Assembly (NCBI GenBank): GCA_030770535.1
Contig: JASVEC010000043.1
Span: 1-64,000 of the forward strand
Length of the DNA: 64,000 nucleotides
Source: Batkoa obscura
Taxonomy: Eukaryota; Entomophthoromycota; Entomophthoromycetes; Entomophthorales; Batkoaceae
Reading direction: 5' to 3'
Both the position numbers and the translations under genes were made by a program. Within the stretch, counting starts at the first letter, position 1, and the number at the start of each line of letters is the position of its first letter. The notes below the pieces were generated by a model. That model was not told the origin of the DNA and made no database searches. It saw nothing but the letters and a program-made list of their open reading frames with translations. Shown here piece after piece: positions 36,337 to 49,006 of this stretch.

Positions 36337-37901
36337 ATGGTGGCGGATAACAAGATGTACCAAGAAAATTTAAAAATTATTGAGAGGTTAAGTGGGAGTC
36401 GACCACCTGTTCAATTAGTAGGCTTAAAAGAGCAACATAGGTACATAAAAATAATGAAATTTTACATTAATAGTTAATATTAGGTAAACAGTATGTTAAA
36501 GGGATTACTATCAAAAAGTTTGACTGGAAACGAGAGCAATTCATTATTGATGGTTGGTCCATGTGGATGTGGAAAAACAACACTATTAAATAAAGTGATC
36601 AATGAAATACAAACAGAAGTTTTGGAAAAATTTATAAAGATTGAATTAGATGGTAACTTTCACCAAAATGCAAGAGAGTCTATTATTGGTATGGCCAAAC
36701 AGCTTAAGAGTAATTACCAAATTGAAGAAAGGATGGAAGATGGATTAGAAGAGACAGTTAGTGATGCATTTTCTTTAAATAAAGCACTGGAATACATTTT
36801 ACAAGAATTAGGAAATAAAAGTAAAAAGGAAAAAAATAGAAAAAAAGAAGAAAAAGAAAATAAAAGTAGTTTGTTAATAGTATTAGAAAATATGGATCTA
36901 TTTGCTTTACACCCGAAACAAACTTTACTTTATAATTTATTTGATTTGGTTCAAAGAGATACTCCTGTTAATTTGGTCATAATTGGAATTACAAATAAAA
37001 TTGTAGGTATTTTATGTAATTTAAGAGAATAATGTTAAGGAGTTTAGGAAATTCATGACCATTTAGAAAAAAGAGTTAAATCGAGATTTTCTCATCGTCA
37101 AATTTATGTAGACCCACCTCAGAAAATACAAGATTATTTAGAGATATTAAAAAATGCTTTATTGATTGAAAATGAAATTAAGGATAGGGAGTTTACCAAA
37201 CATAACGAGCAAGTTGAAGTAATAATTTAAAATAAGTCATTTAGTTAAATTAATAAATACTGTAGGAACTACTCAAAGACAAAAAAATGTTATCACTTTG
37301 TAGAGAATTTCTTGAGATCCATCAAAGTGTTACAGATTTTTTAAATTTTTCAGTGAGTATTTATTAAGTCCTTTCACTTTCCTTTACTAAGCTAAACTAG
37401 CATATGGCGTTATATCTAAATGATTTTAGTTTAAAAGCAGAGAGTTTTGAAAAAGCAATACAAATCCAAGGTATGAAAAAAGATCATGAAATAATACAGA
37501 TTCAAGGGCTACCTTGGCTAGAGTTAGCTCTACTAATAGCAGTCCAAAAGCTAATAATAGAGGGTAAAACAGTATTTAATTTTGAGTTAATCTACAAAAA
37601 ATATGGGGATAATTGTGCAAAAAGAATTGGTATTGCTAGTATGAATGAAAAAGCTGAATCAAAAGAAAAAGCCGAACAGGTAATAAATTCCCTCTTTCTT
37701 CTAACCATTGTATTAATACATTTCTTTCAGGCTTTACAAAGACTTATTAAAGAAGAGTTACTCGTTTTTGCTGATAAACAAACAAAAAGAGTGCGTAATT
37801 TCCAAGTCTTAAAAAGTACAGTTAGTGCTAAACAAATCAAAGATGCCATTATTGCAATTACCAAACCCACCGATTTTTTACACCATTGCGCTAAGTATTA
37901 A
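36337..37901 (+). CDS. ORC4: Origin recognition complex subunit 4, six exons
   Basis: AAA+ subunit of the origin recognition complex. Exons 36337-36440, 36492-37002, 37048-37218, 37266-37352, 37401-37679, 37731-37901. The N-terminus VQLVGLKEQHSMLKGLL is typical; Walker A is GPCGCGKTT; the Walker B segment is LLIVLENMDLFALHPKQTLL; then comes YNLFDLVQ and, after the splice, HLEKRVKSRFSHRQI, the strongly conserved ORC4 motif; the C-terminal winged-helix region holds LPWLELALLIAVQKL and FNFELIYKKY. In Walker B the usual Asp-Glu or Glu-Glu is Glu-Asn, so this subunit probably does not hydrolyse ATP alone, in line with ORC4's role as a partner to ORC1. A Lys/Glu-rich insert precedes Walker B. Start chosen as the first ATG in frame. 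Confidence 0.93.
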
Positions 37902-37953
37902 AATAAAATCTAAAAAAATTAAAAGCTACAGCAAAAATATCTTGTATCTTTAT

Positions 37954-38331
37954 TTATTTGATTAAGCGTGAAATATCCAAAGTTTCTTTGTCTTTTTTCA
38001 ATAAATTTTCGAGATCTAACGTGGATTTTTCGTTCAATAGTTTTCCAATATCCAAAACATCCTCTCTTTCATACCTTTTGCATGATCTTTCATAATCGTC
38101 TAAATCAATTGTACCAGATGAACTGCAATCTATTTCATGTCGCTCATAACATACCCATGTATTGTGTTCTTTTTTCCAGCATGGGGAACAACCATAACCT
38201 AAACATTTGGCCATATCACCAAATTTATCCCTCTTCTTTTTTGTGTAACAGGGTGTATTTTCGGGGTCAGGGCATTTGAGTTCACCTTGTATAAATATTA
38301 AAAAGATAGAGAACAATAAAAATTTTATCAT
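37954..38331 (-). CDS. Small secreted cysteine-rich protein
   Basis: Single-exon frame of 125 residues. The first about 16 residues (MIKFLLFSIFLIFIQG) form a strong signal peptide. The mature part has eight Cys, all within residues 20-84 (KCPDPENTPC, AKCLGYGCSPC, WVCYER, EIDC, RSC), consistent with four disulphides, followed by a charged helical tail with repeated DLENLL/DIGKLL/DISRLI units. Small size, secretion and dense Cys are typical of effector-like or surface-acting proteins of fungi, but I recognise no family. It is tail-to-tail with ORC4, 52 bp apart. Confidence 0.7.
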   Translation of the reverse strand: MIKFLLFSIFLIFIQGELKCPDPENTPCYTKKKRDKFGDMAKCLGYGCSPCWKKEHNTWVCYERHEIDCSSSGTIDLDDYERSCKRYEREDVLDIGKLLNEKSTLDLENLLKKDKETLDISRLIK

Positions 38332-39630
38332 TTTAAAAAAAAGTTAACTGCTATGTAAACATTTATTCCTATTTATAGTTATTTTCTATTTTTCAGTTTA
38401 ACATTAGTATTTGCTGTTCTTTTCATTTTCTTGTTTAAAATTAATATTCACCTAATATTTATTAAGAAAAAATGATCAACCTGTTATCTTCAAAATCATC
38501 GAACTTTTTTTTACATTACAAAATTACTATTAAACATCGTTTAATGGCTTCTGTAGTAAAAAATACTCGAATTTTAACTGTAAATTGTTCATTGCTATGA
38601 AAATGGACTATTTGAGATATTAATCAGAGTTCAATTTTATATTTAAAATCAAGCATTTGTATTTGAAAAAGTATAGTACTATATTAATACTTCGCTTTTA
38701 TTAACATTCACTTAAAGGATTCTTTAATATAAATCTTATAAAACTGTTTTCTAACTATTATAACGATCATGTATTTTAGAATAGTATTAGTTAAGCATTG
38801 TTTATTAATATCTAATAAGATAAAAAATCAACTTTAAAAAGCAATTTGAGATACTTTCAAAAAAGGAAGCAATTACAACTGTTATCTACAAACTTTGATG
38901 TTTATATTTGTTAATTTTGCTTCCCTAATAATTTTAGTTTAGGGATGTTTTTTTTGGCTTCATCACCTTCTCCATTTTTTAAGCACTATTTGAGTGGAAA
39001 GGTTATTAATAAAATTCTTAAACACAAAAATACATTACCGTTTATTTTCTAAATTTGTTTGCTGTTGTTTATTTGTCTTATTTGGAGTTATTTTGTGTAT
39101 TAGGTACAAATCTCAAAGACTTCTTGTTCAGATTGAAAAAAAATTCTATTAACATCTCATAATTGTATAAAATCTATCAACTCAATGTGATTAAGCTATG
39201 TTATACAACGTATTAAATTAGTATTAAACGATTTAATTAAATAATTTTCGAGATTTTAGAATTTAGAATTAAAACTTCAATAATCATTAGCTTTACTACT
39301 ATAACTCTGGAATATACATTTACTTTCTATAAATTATCTTTAAGCAATTTATATAGCTATTATACAGATTCTTGTTAAAAATAGTGCAACTAAATTTAAT
39401 GTTATTACAAAGTAAATATAAATTTCAACATTTAGCTAAATCATAGCTAATAAATAGTAAGTACTAAATTTTCTTGCAAACTCAAACGGGCCAATAAAAT
39501 CAGAATTTGGTAAGCAAATAGTCACAACAAACCTTTAAAATCACTAATTTTACAAGATCATAAATATAAAAAATTCATAAAATTTTCCTTGTTCAATCAT
39601 ATATAAAAAACCTGATAATAAAACGATAAG
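38332..39630. other. Intergenic with one MITE-like element
   Basis: About 1.3 kb between the divergently transcribed secreted-protein gene and UBA4. Only the element at 38941-39039 was recognised. Confidence 0.6.
38941..39039 (-). mobile_element. GGGGATGT-family MITE-like element, copy 12, with target duplication
   Basis: 99-bp reverse copy, ends AGGGATG and ACATTACC, interior TTTTTTAAGCACTATTTGAG. It is flanked by GTTT on both sides (38937-38940 and 39040-39043), an exact 4-bp target duplication. Confidence 0.85.
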
Positions 39631-41510
39631 ATGGATCACCAACTTAGAGAGTTACAGGAGGAAAATGAGAGACTAAAAGAAGAGATTGAGCTACTCAAAT
39701 TAAATTTAAAATTAATTTTACCTGAGCAACAACATGATAATAAGTTAACTTACCAACTTGATTTAAACAATGCTCAAAATTATGAAAACTCAAACATTAA
39801 TCCACATACCAGACAAAACTGTTTATTAAATAGCACAACTATAAAAAGAGATACTATAGCGCATTTAAATCCTATGACCAGTAACAATTTATCCAATGCT
39901 GAGATAAGGAGGTATGGGCGTCAGCTTATATTACCAATCATGGGAATAGGAGGTAACTGATTATATCCAAAATTTTGAAAAATCAGATAAATAACCTATT
40001 TTTTCCATAGGACAAAGAAAGCTGAAACAAAGCAAAGTTCTAATCGTTGGAGCAGGAGGATTAGGTTCTCCAGCAGGTTTATATTTAGCAGCAGCAGGAG
40101 TGGGTAAGATAGGTATTATTGACCATGACTTGGTAGACGCTTCCAACTTACATAGACAGATTATACATACCGAAAGTAGGGAAGGTCATTATAAAGCTCT
40201 TTCAGCTAAAATGGCAATTCAAAAGTGAGTATTGAAATTGAGTTAATTTTTTATGTTTGTGTAACATTGCTTTTTTAGTATTAACTCATTCTGTGAGTGT
40301 ATAGCTTATTGTGAAGTTTTGGATACTAAAAATGCAATGGAAATATTTCAAGGGTATGACGTGATCTTAGATTGCACTGATAACGTGGTCACTCGTTATT
40401 TGATTAATGATACTTGTGTACTTCTAAACAAACCTTTGGTTTCTGGATCCGCTTTGAGGTTACATGGACAAGTAATAATCTTACTATAGTTGAAAGTAAC
40501 GAGAAGTAATAAGATAATTTTAATTCATTTAGATTTTGATATATAATTATTTGAATGGACCTTGTTATCGTTGTTTGTATCCAATACCACCACCAGCTGA
40601 TACTGTTACTAATTGTGCTGATGGGGGAGTGCTAGGACCTGGTTAGTTTTTATTTGCTCTATTGTGTTTATAATTAATTTGTTTTAGTTACGGGTATTAT
40701 CGGGTCTTTACAAGCTATTGAAGCTATTAAAATTTTAATTGAATATTATAATCAAGGTAAAATAAATAATAGTAGTAATAAATATACAATAATAATCTCA
40801 ATCATAAAATAGATAATTATCAACCTTATATGACGTTGTATTCTGCAGACAGAGTACCTAATTTTAACAGTATAAAATTGAGACAAAAACAAAAGAAATG
40901 CCAAATTTGTGGTGAAAATAGAACAATCACTGAGTTACAAGATTATGAGCAGTTTTGTAATAGTAGTATCTTAGATAAAGCTCCATCTCTTGAGCTATTA
41001 AATAATAATCAAAGAATTACCGTTACCGAATTTAATGATTGGTTAAATTTGCATGCTTCTATCCTTCCCTTTATTTTATTAGATGTACGTGAACCTATTC
41101 AGTTTGAAATTTGTCATTTACCTATGGCTATTAGTAAGGGCTATATGTACTTTATTAGCTCTTGATTGATCAACTTTAAATTAGATATACCATTGAAAGA
41201 AATCGAAAAAAGAAATGAAGAAATTATCGAGCTGATTTACCAAAAGAGCATACAAAATCAAAGTAAGAACATACTATTATTACTATATTATTATACTTTC
41301 ATATATTGATTTTACCATTTGATTTATCTATTAGAACCAGTACTGTTTATTAATTGTAGATTGGGTAATGATTCTCAATTAGCTGTGGCTAAACTAAATC
41401 AACTATTTCAACAAGAGGGGTTGAAGGCGTATCCTCAAGTTATTTTAGATGTTAGAGGAGGACTTTACGCTTGGTCAAAACAAATTGATGATCAATTTCC
41501 TATTTATTAA
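39631..41510 (+). CDS. UBA4: Uba4/MOCS3 adenylyltransferase and sulfurtransferase, eight exons
   Basis: E1-like enzyme that adenylates and thiocarboxylates Urm1, giving tRNA 2-thiolation and protein urmylation; animal MOCS3 also serves molybdopterin synthase. Exons 39631-39952, 40011-40224, 40279-40471, 40533-40641, 40688-40756, 40813-41133, 41185-41262, 41335-41510. Domains: N-terminal coiled coil ([19 protein letters not shown]); ThiF/E1 domain with RYGRQLILP, nucleotide motif [20 protein letters not shown]-like segment [14 protein letters not shown], Zn-binding CYRC ... CQIC, and [10 protein letters not shown] with the active-site Cys; C-terminal rhodanese domain with ILLDVREP and the catalytic loop NCRLGNDSQ. 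All key residues are present and length is normal. Confidence 0.95.
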
Positions 41511-42415
41511 TTGTTTTTTATTCTTGAGTTTATATTGGATATACATTTATAACTATGTGTATAAATATAAAATAATAGATCCTAATAAAGATTAAAGTGT
41601 AAAGCAATTGTGTTTTTTATTAGAATTGCGTTATTTAAATATATGGGAATGTCTTTAGTTTGTTTATCTTATTTTTTAGCTAATGAAAAGTTAATAGTCA
41701 CATTTAAATGCTGAACAAAAGTGATGCTCTTATATTTTTTTAATCTTCAGAATAGCAAAGCTTAGTACTTTACTATTCAAACGAACTTTCTAAGAAATAG
41801 AGGTAATGAGTGTTATCATACTTTTATTCCTTTGAAATAGCTAAAGTTGGTACTCAAATAACACTTCATCTTTATAACTCTATATGGCACCCTAAAACAA
41901 AGCTTTGTCCTTAGTAACCTCTTAAAGATACTTTACTTTGTCAAAAAGCCTTTCAATTTTAACCATATAAAATATGATAAATAAAATACAATGAATCATT
42001 TCATATTTATAACAAAAATAACTATTTAATAAAAAGCAGTAAAAAAAAGCAATCTTTAAATTTATCACAAGGTTTTAATAACAACAGAAAAAAGAATAAA
42101 AGTGTGTTAAAACAAAAGTAAATTAATACATGGGTAGACTAAAGGAGCTCAAGTCCCAACAAAAAAACTATAGCTTAAAAAAATTAGGTATTATATTATT
42201 AATTTAAGTGGACTATCTATAAACTATGAAATTTTTGTTTCCTCTTCTTTGGGCTCAAAAGTGACTATTTTAAAAAACTGGGATTACGATGGTAATTTTA
42301 TAATGGTTTGATTAAGGTATTTTAAAACGAAAAAGGAAGCTAATAGCAATTTGAAAAAAAACTAAGTATATTAAACGATAATTACAAAAATGAATATTTT
42401 TCCGCTTAAGAGCTA
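41511..42415. other. Intergenic between convergent genes, nothing recognised
   Basis: AT-rich gap between UBA4 and the Pumilio gene. A TATGGGAATGT string at about 41643 recalls the MITE end, but no inverted end follows it. No ORF or RNA was seen. Confidence 0.6.
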
Positions 42416-45400
42416 TTAATGGTAGCTTGGTGCTGTCGATGAATTTTTTTGATTTGAAGAGTTTTCTGCTGAAAAGTTATCCCCTTCTTTGATATCTTTA
42501 CTTCCACTCTTTTTAATTTGTCCAAGTATCTTTTCTACTTCTATTAAAATATATTAGTTTATATTAAATAGTTATTAATAATTTTACTTGTAATTAAATG
42601 TTTTCCATAAGTAAATTTACGTAAAGAATTTAAATGTGGTTTGATTCTTGCGACTAATAAATCTCTTTGGGTATCGTCAACTACATCTATCATTTTTTGT
42701 ACAACATAGTTAGCATATTGATCTTTAACCATAGAAATAAGCGGATAAGTGCCTTCGTCTAATGGTGTAAGGATTTCCTCAATAAGCTTTTTCCTTTCTT
42801 GAATGGTACCATGTGCAACACATTTTTCTACTACATTACTAGCAAACTTGTGCTTACTGAGTGGGTATACTTGTCCAATAACCTTGCTAACTACAATGCT
42901 TCGATCTTCTTGCTTTCCTCTTTCCATTACGTGTTGTATAACATAATTACCATATTGATCTTGTACTAAAGAAGGAGTGAATCGATGTATTTCATCTAAT
43001 AGTGGTCTCTAAAAAGATATTAATATACGTATAAAAATGTTAAAATATAAACTACAGTCTGTTTCTCAGTACAATGTTCAAACATTCTTTGAATTACACG
43101 ACAACCATAAGGATGAGTAGCTAAGCTAATCACTTGCCCATTGAAAGAATCAATAATAAACTGAATATTTTTAGCTGGAACTCTTTCAATTGCTTTTTGG
43201 ACAACATGATTTCCATTTTGATCTTTAACACATTTAATTACATGGCCTTCAATTTCTTTAACAAGTTTAGCTTGTTGATCAACGAGGATGTGCTCTATAG
43301 CCTAAAACATATAATTAACGAATGCAATTATTTTCAACGCAAAACCTACTTTTTGTACAACTCTACATCCATACATTTGAAGCGAAAGTGAAAGGATATG
43401 GCCTTCCATCTGTTTTGCAAGGATAGTTTTTTGGATTTGACTCCCTGATTTCTTGTTAGTTATTATTTAGCTTATTATTAAAATCAATACCATGCTCAAA
43501 TATCTTCTGTATAACATAGTTTCCAAAAACATCAGTCATAAGTTGAATAGCGTTAGGCAAGATTTCATCAAATACAATCTGCTTATCTTCACTAGATGAA
43601 GTTTCTAATTTTTGTTGAATAAATCTAGAACCATGTTGATCCCCACTAAACTCAACAACATGACCAATAATATCCTGAAAAGGATAAGTCTTGATTCGCT
43701 TTTATTAAAATAAACTTACTCTAATTTCAAATTTCTTGTTTTTGTTTACACGAAATTCTTCTAAAATTCTACTTCTTAAGTCATTAGCAGAATCAGTAAC
43801 AGGGGCTTCATTAGTATAACGATCAAGGTTATTCTGACCTTTTTGACTCAAAAGTTCGTGCTGGAGCATTAGAAGTTCGCGTGCTTGAACTAATTGATTT
43901 TGGCTATACTGTTGATTTTTTGAGAAATTAGGAGAAGAAGTATTACCACGCAACTTATTCTCATTAGCTGAATTAGCTCGAACTGGACTAATGAATTGAT
44001 TAGAAACAGATTTTGAGCCAGGATGTGGACGTCTAAGTTGAGATTCATAATAGGGTTCTTTTCTTGGGGTATAATTTTGAGGTGTATTATCAAAACCCAT
44101 GCCATAATAACTAGCAGATCGGCCTAGGGCTGGCATAGTGCTAAAATTTTGTTCTTGGCTTTCCCAACTTTGGCTTAAATCCGAAACTATATTTGTGAGT
44201 AAAGTCAATTTAATTAATATGAATAATACCTGAACTAGTGTAGCGTAAGCCATTTCTTTGCTCTAAAGTTAAAGTTAGTCATAGATATTTAATAATCATA
44301 TCATTTACTATTAGCAAAAGGTGCATGGTAAGTTTGATACATTTTACGATATTGAATATCTTGGTACAGCGTTTCCTCCTAAACCAGTATTAGTATATAT
44401 AATTATGAGTAGCAAAGTGTATATACATCATTATCATCTTCAAGAGAAAGACCATTAAAGTTCTTGAACATCTCATCATAGCCCTCTTCTCTATTATTCA
44501 TTCCAAATTGCGAGCTGTTTGCTGCTTGTTGCAATTGGAAAGGTGGAGTAGAAGATGAACGTTGTGGCGGAGAAAGTCTATTTTTAAAACCAGGAAAAGC
44601 AAATTTTGGCAATTCATCTTTAGGTGAATCAGCATAAACATTAGAACCATATGTCCAAATATCATGTTGTGAAGATGACTCATGTTTATAGAATGGAGGA
44701 TTAATGTTATCATTCGAATTGTTAACATCGCCATAATAGCTCTCTCTATTCAACAGACTTGAATTTTTTGATAATCTTCTTGGCTGATCGATAGATCCTG
44801 GGGAAGGTGTTCTGATTATACTCTAAAATTATGTTATAAAGGTTCATATTGCTATAAAGTTATACCTCTTGGTTCATATCGAATCGTGGTTTCATTTGAC
44901 CATTTAGAGAGCGACCTTCATTTCGGAAGTTCCCCCATTCTGGAGCAAGCTCAAACTGATTAAAAGTACTTTCATTCTAAAAGTATGAGATAGTTGTACA
45001 GTATTTTATTATCATTACCGTTGCTTGGTTTAGCCAAGAGTTTTTGCCTGAAGAGTTGTATGAGATATCTATTTGTTAAAGTTTAGAAATGACCTAAATA
45101 TCAAAAAAGTAAAAGTACCCGATGAACTTTTGAGCGATGAACCCCAGCTATCTCTTTGATACTGATTGTAGCTATTAGGTTTATTATTGCTGCCCATATA
45201 TGAATCGGAAGTTTCAATAGTATTCTTAAAAGGGTTAAATAGTTGTTTTATATTTTAGTTAATAAGTTTACTTCAAAGCGATTAAGGAAACTAGCGATTT
45301 GAGGATTCGAATCGTTGTTTTTACTTGGCCTACTCTGAATTAACTCCGAATCAAACTGCTCTTCTTCTAGAGACTTCTAAAAGCTTGTTATTTTACTGCT

Positions 45401-45500
45401 ATTATTTATCAAATATTATTACCTTATGCGATAGATCAAAAGGTTTATATTGGTTAAACCCAAAATTTGAGTTGGGAGGAATGAAATTTCTCTCCGACAT
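42416..45500 (-). CDS. Pumilio/PUF-family mRNA-binding protein, many exons
   Basis: Sequence-specific binder of 3'-UTRs that represses or localises mRNAs in the cytoplasm. ATG at 45500 ([15 protein letters not shown]); about ten introns. The long N-terminal half is Ser/Asn/Gln/Pro-rich and disordered. The C-terminal half carries the eight-repeat Pumilio domain: repeats read [78 protein letters not shown] and end with [15 protein letters not shown]. These are the canonical five-residue RNA-reading helices of the Puf3/PUM1 class (for example NYVIQ, SRFIQ, NHVVQ). The last exon, after an intron at 42543-42588, encodes a short Ser/Asn-rich tail. It differs from the Puf6 gene at 1.6-3.9 kb, which belongs to the nucleolar class. 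Confidence 0.9.
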
Positions 45501-46570
45501 TATAAACAGGTATTAAATACAATATACAGTTATATATCAGCAAAACTTTATAGATATTTTTTTGATCCAGCAAGAATGAAAACTTAATTCTTTATCCGCT
45601 ATAATACTGCTTTTACTCCACCCACAACTAATCATAACGCTGGAATTTGACTTTAAAATGAACCAATCATAACTGGTTGAATCAATTGAACGTAATATTG
45701 TGCTGTAAAATTTCAGAACAAAATTTTTAAAACAAATAAAATTAGATTAAGGCTCACTTTTGCACTTTAGAAATTTAAAGCTGTTCTAACAATACCTCCT
45801 CTTAGTAAGCATTAATTTACAATTATGATTAAATTAAAATTAAAATAATTTTATTTTTGTTATTGCTTTGCTATTTTTGTATTATTGCTAATTTATTAAT
45901 ACAAACAATTAAAAGTTTATGTTTATTATCAAACTATTTTATAACTATAGTAAAATTAGGAATATAAAGTTTATTTTTTAATATGGACATGCATCAAAAT
46001 GCAGAATCAGGTTATTTAAAGTTAGCTTAAAAGAATAAGCTTGGTCATGTCACAATTCTAAGAAATGAAATTCGTTATATTGAATTTTTTTAATAAAATA
46101 TTAAAGTGATTACTTGTTCATTGCTTTATATAATATTACTATTACCTTTTTCTGTTATAAAATGTATTAATATAAAAGTTAATAACTTACTAATATTAAA
46201 AACCGAGATTATAGTTGATTAAGTACAATGATTTGACTTAGATTATTATTAAAATGAAAGGAATAACATTTAATTTAATTTGTTACCTGTATAAAATCAT
46301 CATTGATAATTTTTAGAGCAAGTGCTAAGATTTAACAATTATTCACTGTTGTACTTTTATAATAATTAAGGCAATGAGATTTATATTTTTGAGTCCTCTA
46401 TCTTTAATATTCTTTTGACTGCAATAATTTGATATTACTGTTATTATACAGGAACATAAGATAATTAACTACCACTCTATTTAGAATATGCTTATACTTT
46501 ACCCTTTTTTAATTGGTCGGAAATTTTAACTATAAGTTAAATGGCTAAAATTGATGACTTAGATTTTTAA
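45501..46570. other. Intergenic between divergent genes, nothing recognised
   Basis: About 1.1 kb shared upstream region of the Pumilio gene (minus) and the unknown gene at 46571 (plus). No repeat, RNA or ORF was seen. Confidence 0.6.
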
Positions 46571-47905
46571 ATGAATTATACAATTGAAAAAGTAGCAAAT
46601 AATCCAGAAAATGGAGGTTCGATGGACTCTATAAGTTCTATTCGGTTACCAGATGAAATTATAAGGTACCTTATGAGATGTGAAGATGAAGACCCAACTG
46701 CATACTTTGACACCAATCGAAAAGTATTTATTATGGGGGATTACGAATATGATTATCAAATTTTAGATACAAATACTTGTCGAACGGTATACTCACTAGA
46801 TGATACTAATAGAATTTGCCAAAACGTGGGCCTTATTAGTAAGGACTGTAGGCTCAACTTCTCTTCAAAACGATTGACTCCATATGCAATAGATAGGCTG
46901 AGCAGAGAGCAACCTAATTCTAACTCTCGAGAGAGTGCTAACGAATTTGGTAGTAAAGATAGCAATTTAAAACCAATAACGCCAATTGAGATCCGTGGCA
47001 ATAGAGGAGTAAACTCAACTACTGGAAGTTTGAGGGAAGCTGATACCACACTAATTAATCAAAAAACAGCTTCAATTAATGGTAATAGTTATAGTAATAA
47101 CCATGTTAATCATGTGAAAAGTAATCAAAAAGTAAACGATGATAAATATTCAAATAATGAAATTAAAAGATCAAATGGCAATCTACAAGTCAATTTGTCA
47201 GCCAAAATGAGCAAATCACCAACAAATAAGAGGAAAGGTTCTATTTCAAAACAAAGTCCTATTCATAATAAAGAAGATAGACACAAAAATGAAGTCAGCG
47301 CTGTAAATAATAGCATCAATAGGAAAATTAAGCATTACGTTAGTGATGAGGATTTATTTGGTGAAAGAAGCCAAGTCTCACCGAAGGGTAATAATGAATC
47401 ACCAGCTATAAAAAGGATGAAAATGGATGCTTCAGTCGAGAATTCAAATGGTAAAAGGATAGTCATTTCACCCCATGTAGATGAACCAATATTTTCAAAA
47501 GGTAATTTTAAATTAAAATAAATATTTGATAATTAATTGAAACTAGGAGATGAATTTTATTACGATTTAGAAAAAGAAGAAGTATCCGCTTATCTGATGA
47601 GATTTGTAAGGTTAAAAGAAAAACTTAGTATTAAAGTAGCTGAATATGAAAAACATGCAGCTAGGGCCGTTAAGTTTATTTCTCAAGCTAACCAATTTAA
47701 ATCTAAGCTTGAAAGGGAGCAAGGAGAAGACTTAGTTGACATTGAACTTAGGAGAGAAGCTTATAAATTTATTGAAAGCAATAGATTGCCCCATGCCAAC
47801 ACCATTAAGACTTTAATGTCACTTTCCAGGGAAGTTGAAGAGCTACGATCACTTGTTGAAACTGTACAAATTTATTTTGCAAGTCTAAATGTCCCAATTT
47901 TATGA
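46571..47905 (+). CDS. Probable nuclear protein of unknown function, two exons
   Basis: The first frame (46571 to about 47502) splices through a GTAATTTT...ACTAG intron into a second (about 47548-47905) that reads GDEFYYDLEKEEVSAY. The N-terminal ~110 residues look like a compact folded domain (RLPDEIIRYLMRCEDEDPTA, TCRTVYSLDDTNRICQ, NFSSKRLTPYAIDRL). The middle is Ser/Asn/Lys-rich and disordered, with likely nuclear-localisation clusters (NKRKGS, KRMKMD). The C-terminal ~120 residues form a long helical coiled-coil region. This layout suits a chromatin or transcription accessory subunit, but I recognise no family and do not assign one. Confidence 0.65.
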
Positions 47906-49006
47906 TTTGATACTTTTAGCCATAAAACTAATTTTATAAAGAGTACTCATCACTATAATCTAAAAGGCTTTTAGATTTTAAGAATTTATTCGTTTCACCA
48001 TGTACTTATAAATTTGAATTTGTGCTTTTGTTTGAAATTCCGATTTTTTAAAGTTTAATGGTTTTTAATACTTCATAAGTACAAGGGTCATAGTTAATAG
48101 TAAACTCTCATGATTTGTGAATAAATGAATGAAGCCTTATTATGGTATACTAAAAGAGAGGTTTGTTGTACTACTTCTTCGTAACAAAATACTTAGGGCT
48201 CTATGACTTTTCAAGCAAAATAAATAAACTGTCCAAGCTCTTATATTGCCCTCAGAAGACCAATTTTTATGTTCTTTTTGTTGCGGCGATTGAAGTACTT
48301 GAAGTCTTATGATTTTTTGAGAGGTAAAATGAATAATTACTCTATTGAATAATGAGTAATTTTTATTGTTTAAATAAAACTAAAAATTTAATTTTAACAG
48401 TGAAAGATTTCATAAGCTTTTTAAGTTATAGCATTATTTAAGTGTTTTTATAATGCTGTTCTGATTTTGAATTTTGTTAATGTAAGTAAGTATTCTTTTG
48501 TCTTTTATTGTTTTACCAACATTAAAGCTTTAGGGCTAAAAAAAACAATAATGTTTACATACAGTAACTGTAAAATAGCGTATAGAAATATGTTAAAGAA
48601 GCTAAAGATTCATGAAGTTTACTACAAGCTAAATTAGCTTCAAAGGATCATTGCCATTCAAGGCTCTTGGAAAATTAACTTAAAGGAGATGAAAAAAAGA
48701 CTACATATATATTGGCGGTATGAGCAAATATATGGGGGTATTTTTTTTGACTCCACTTTTTCTATCTTTTGAGTGCTATTTAGGTGGAAAAACTTGCTAG
48801 TAAAATTCTTAAACGAAAAAATACATCCTCATTTTTATCATCATATTTTATTATTTTATTAAATTCAAAACTATAAAATAATACACTATAATTTAGCAAA
48901 ATAATCTAGTAAGACATAAAAACATTTTACAAGCACTGATATTTATAAAGTTTCATAACAAATAAGTTGATTCTAAAAATATTTTATTTACAATCTATTT
49001 AAATGG
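47906..49006. other. Intergenic with one MITE-like element
   Basis: Gap between convergent genes. It holds the element at 48734-48830. The rest has no supported gene. Confidence 0.6.
48734..48830 (-). mobile_element. GGGGATGT-family MITE-like element, copy 13
   Basis: 97-bp reverse copy, ends GGGGGTA and ACATCCTC, interior TTTTGAGTGCTATTTAGG. Flanks ATAT and ATTT differ at one base. Confidence 0.8.

Noticed and set aside
41640-41700. Possible further GGGGATGT element
   Set aside because: Only a short TATGGGAATGT string matches; interior and inverted end are missing.
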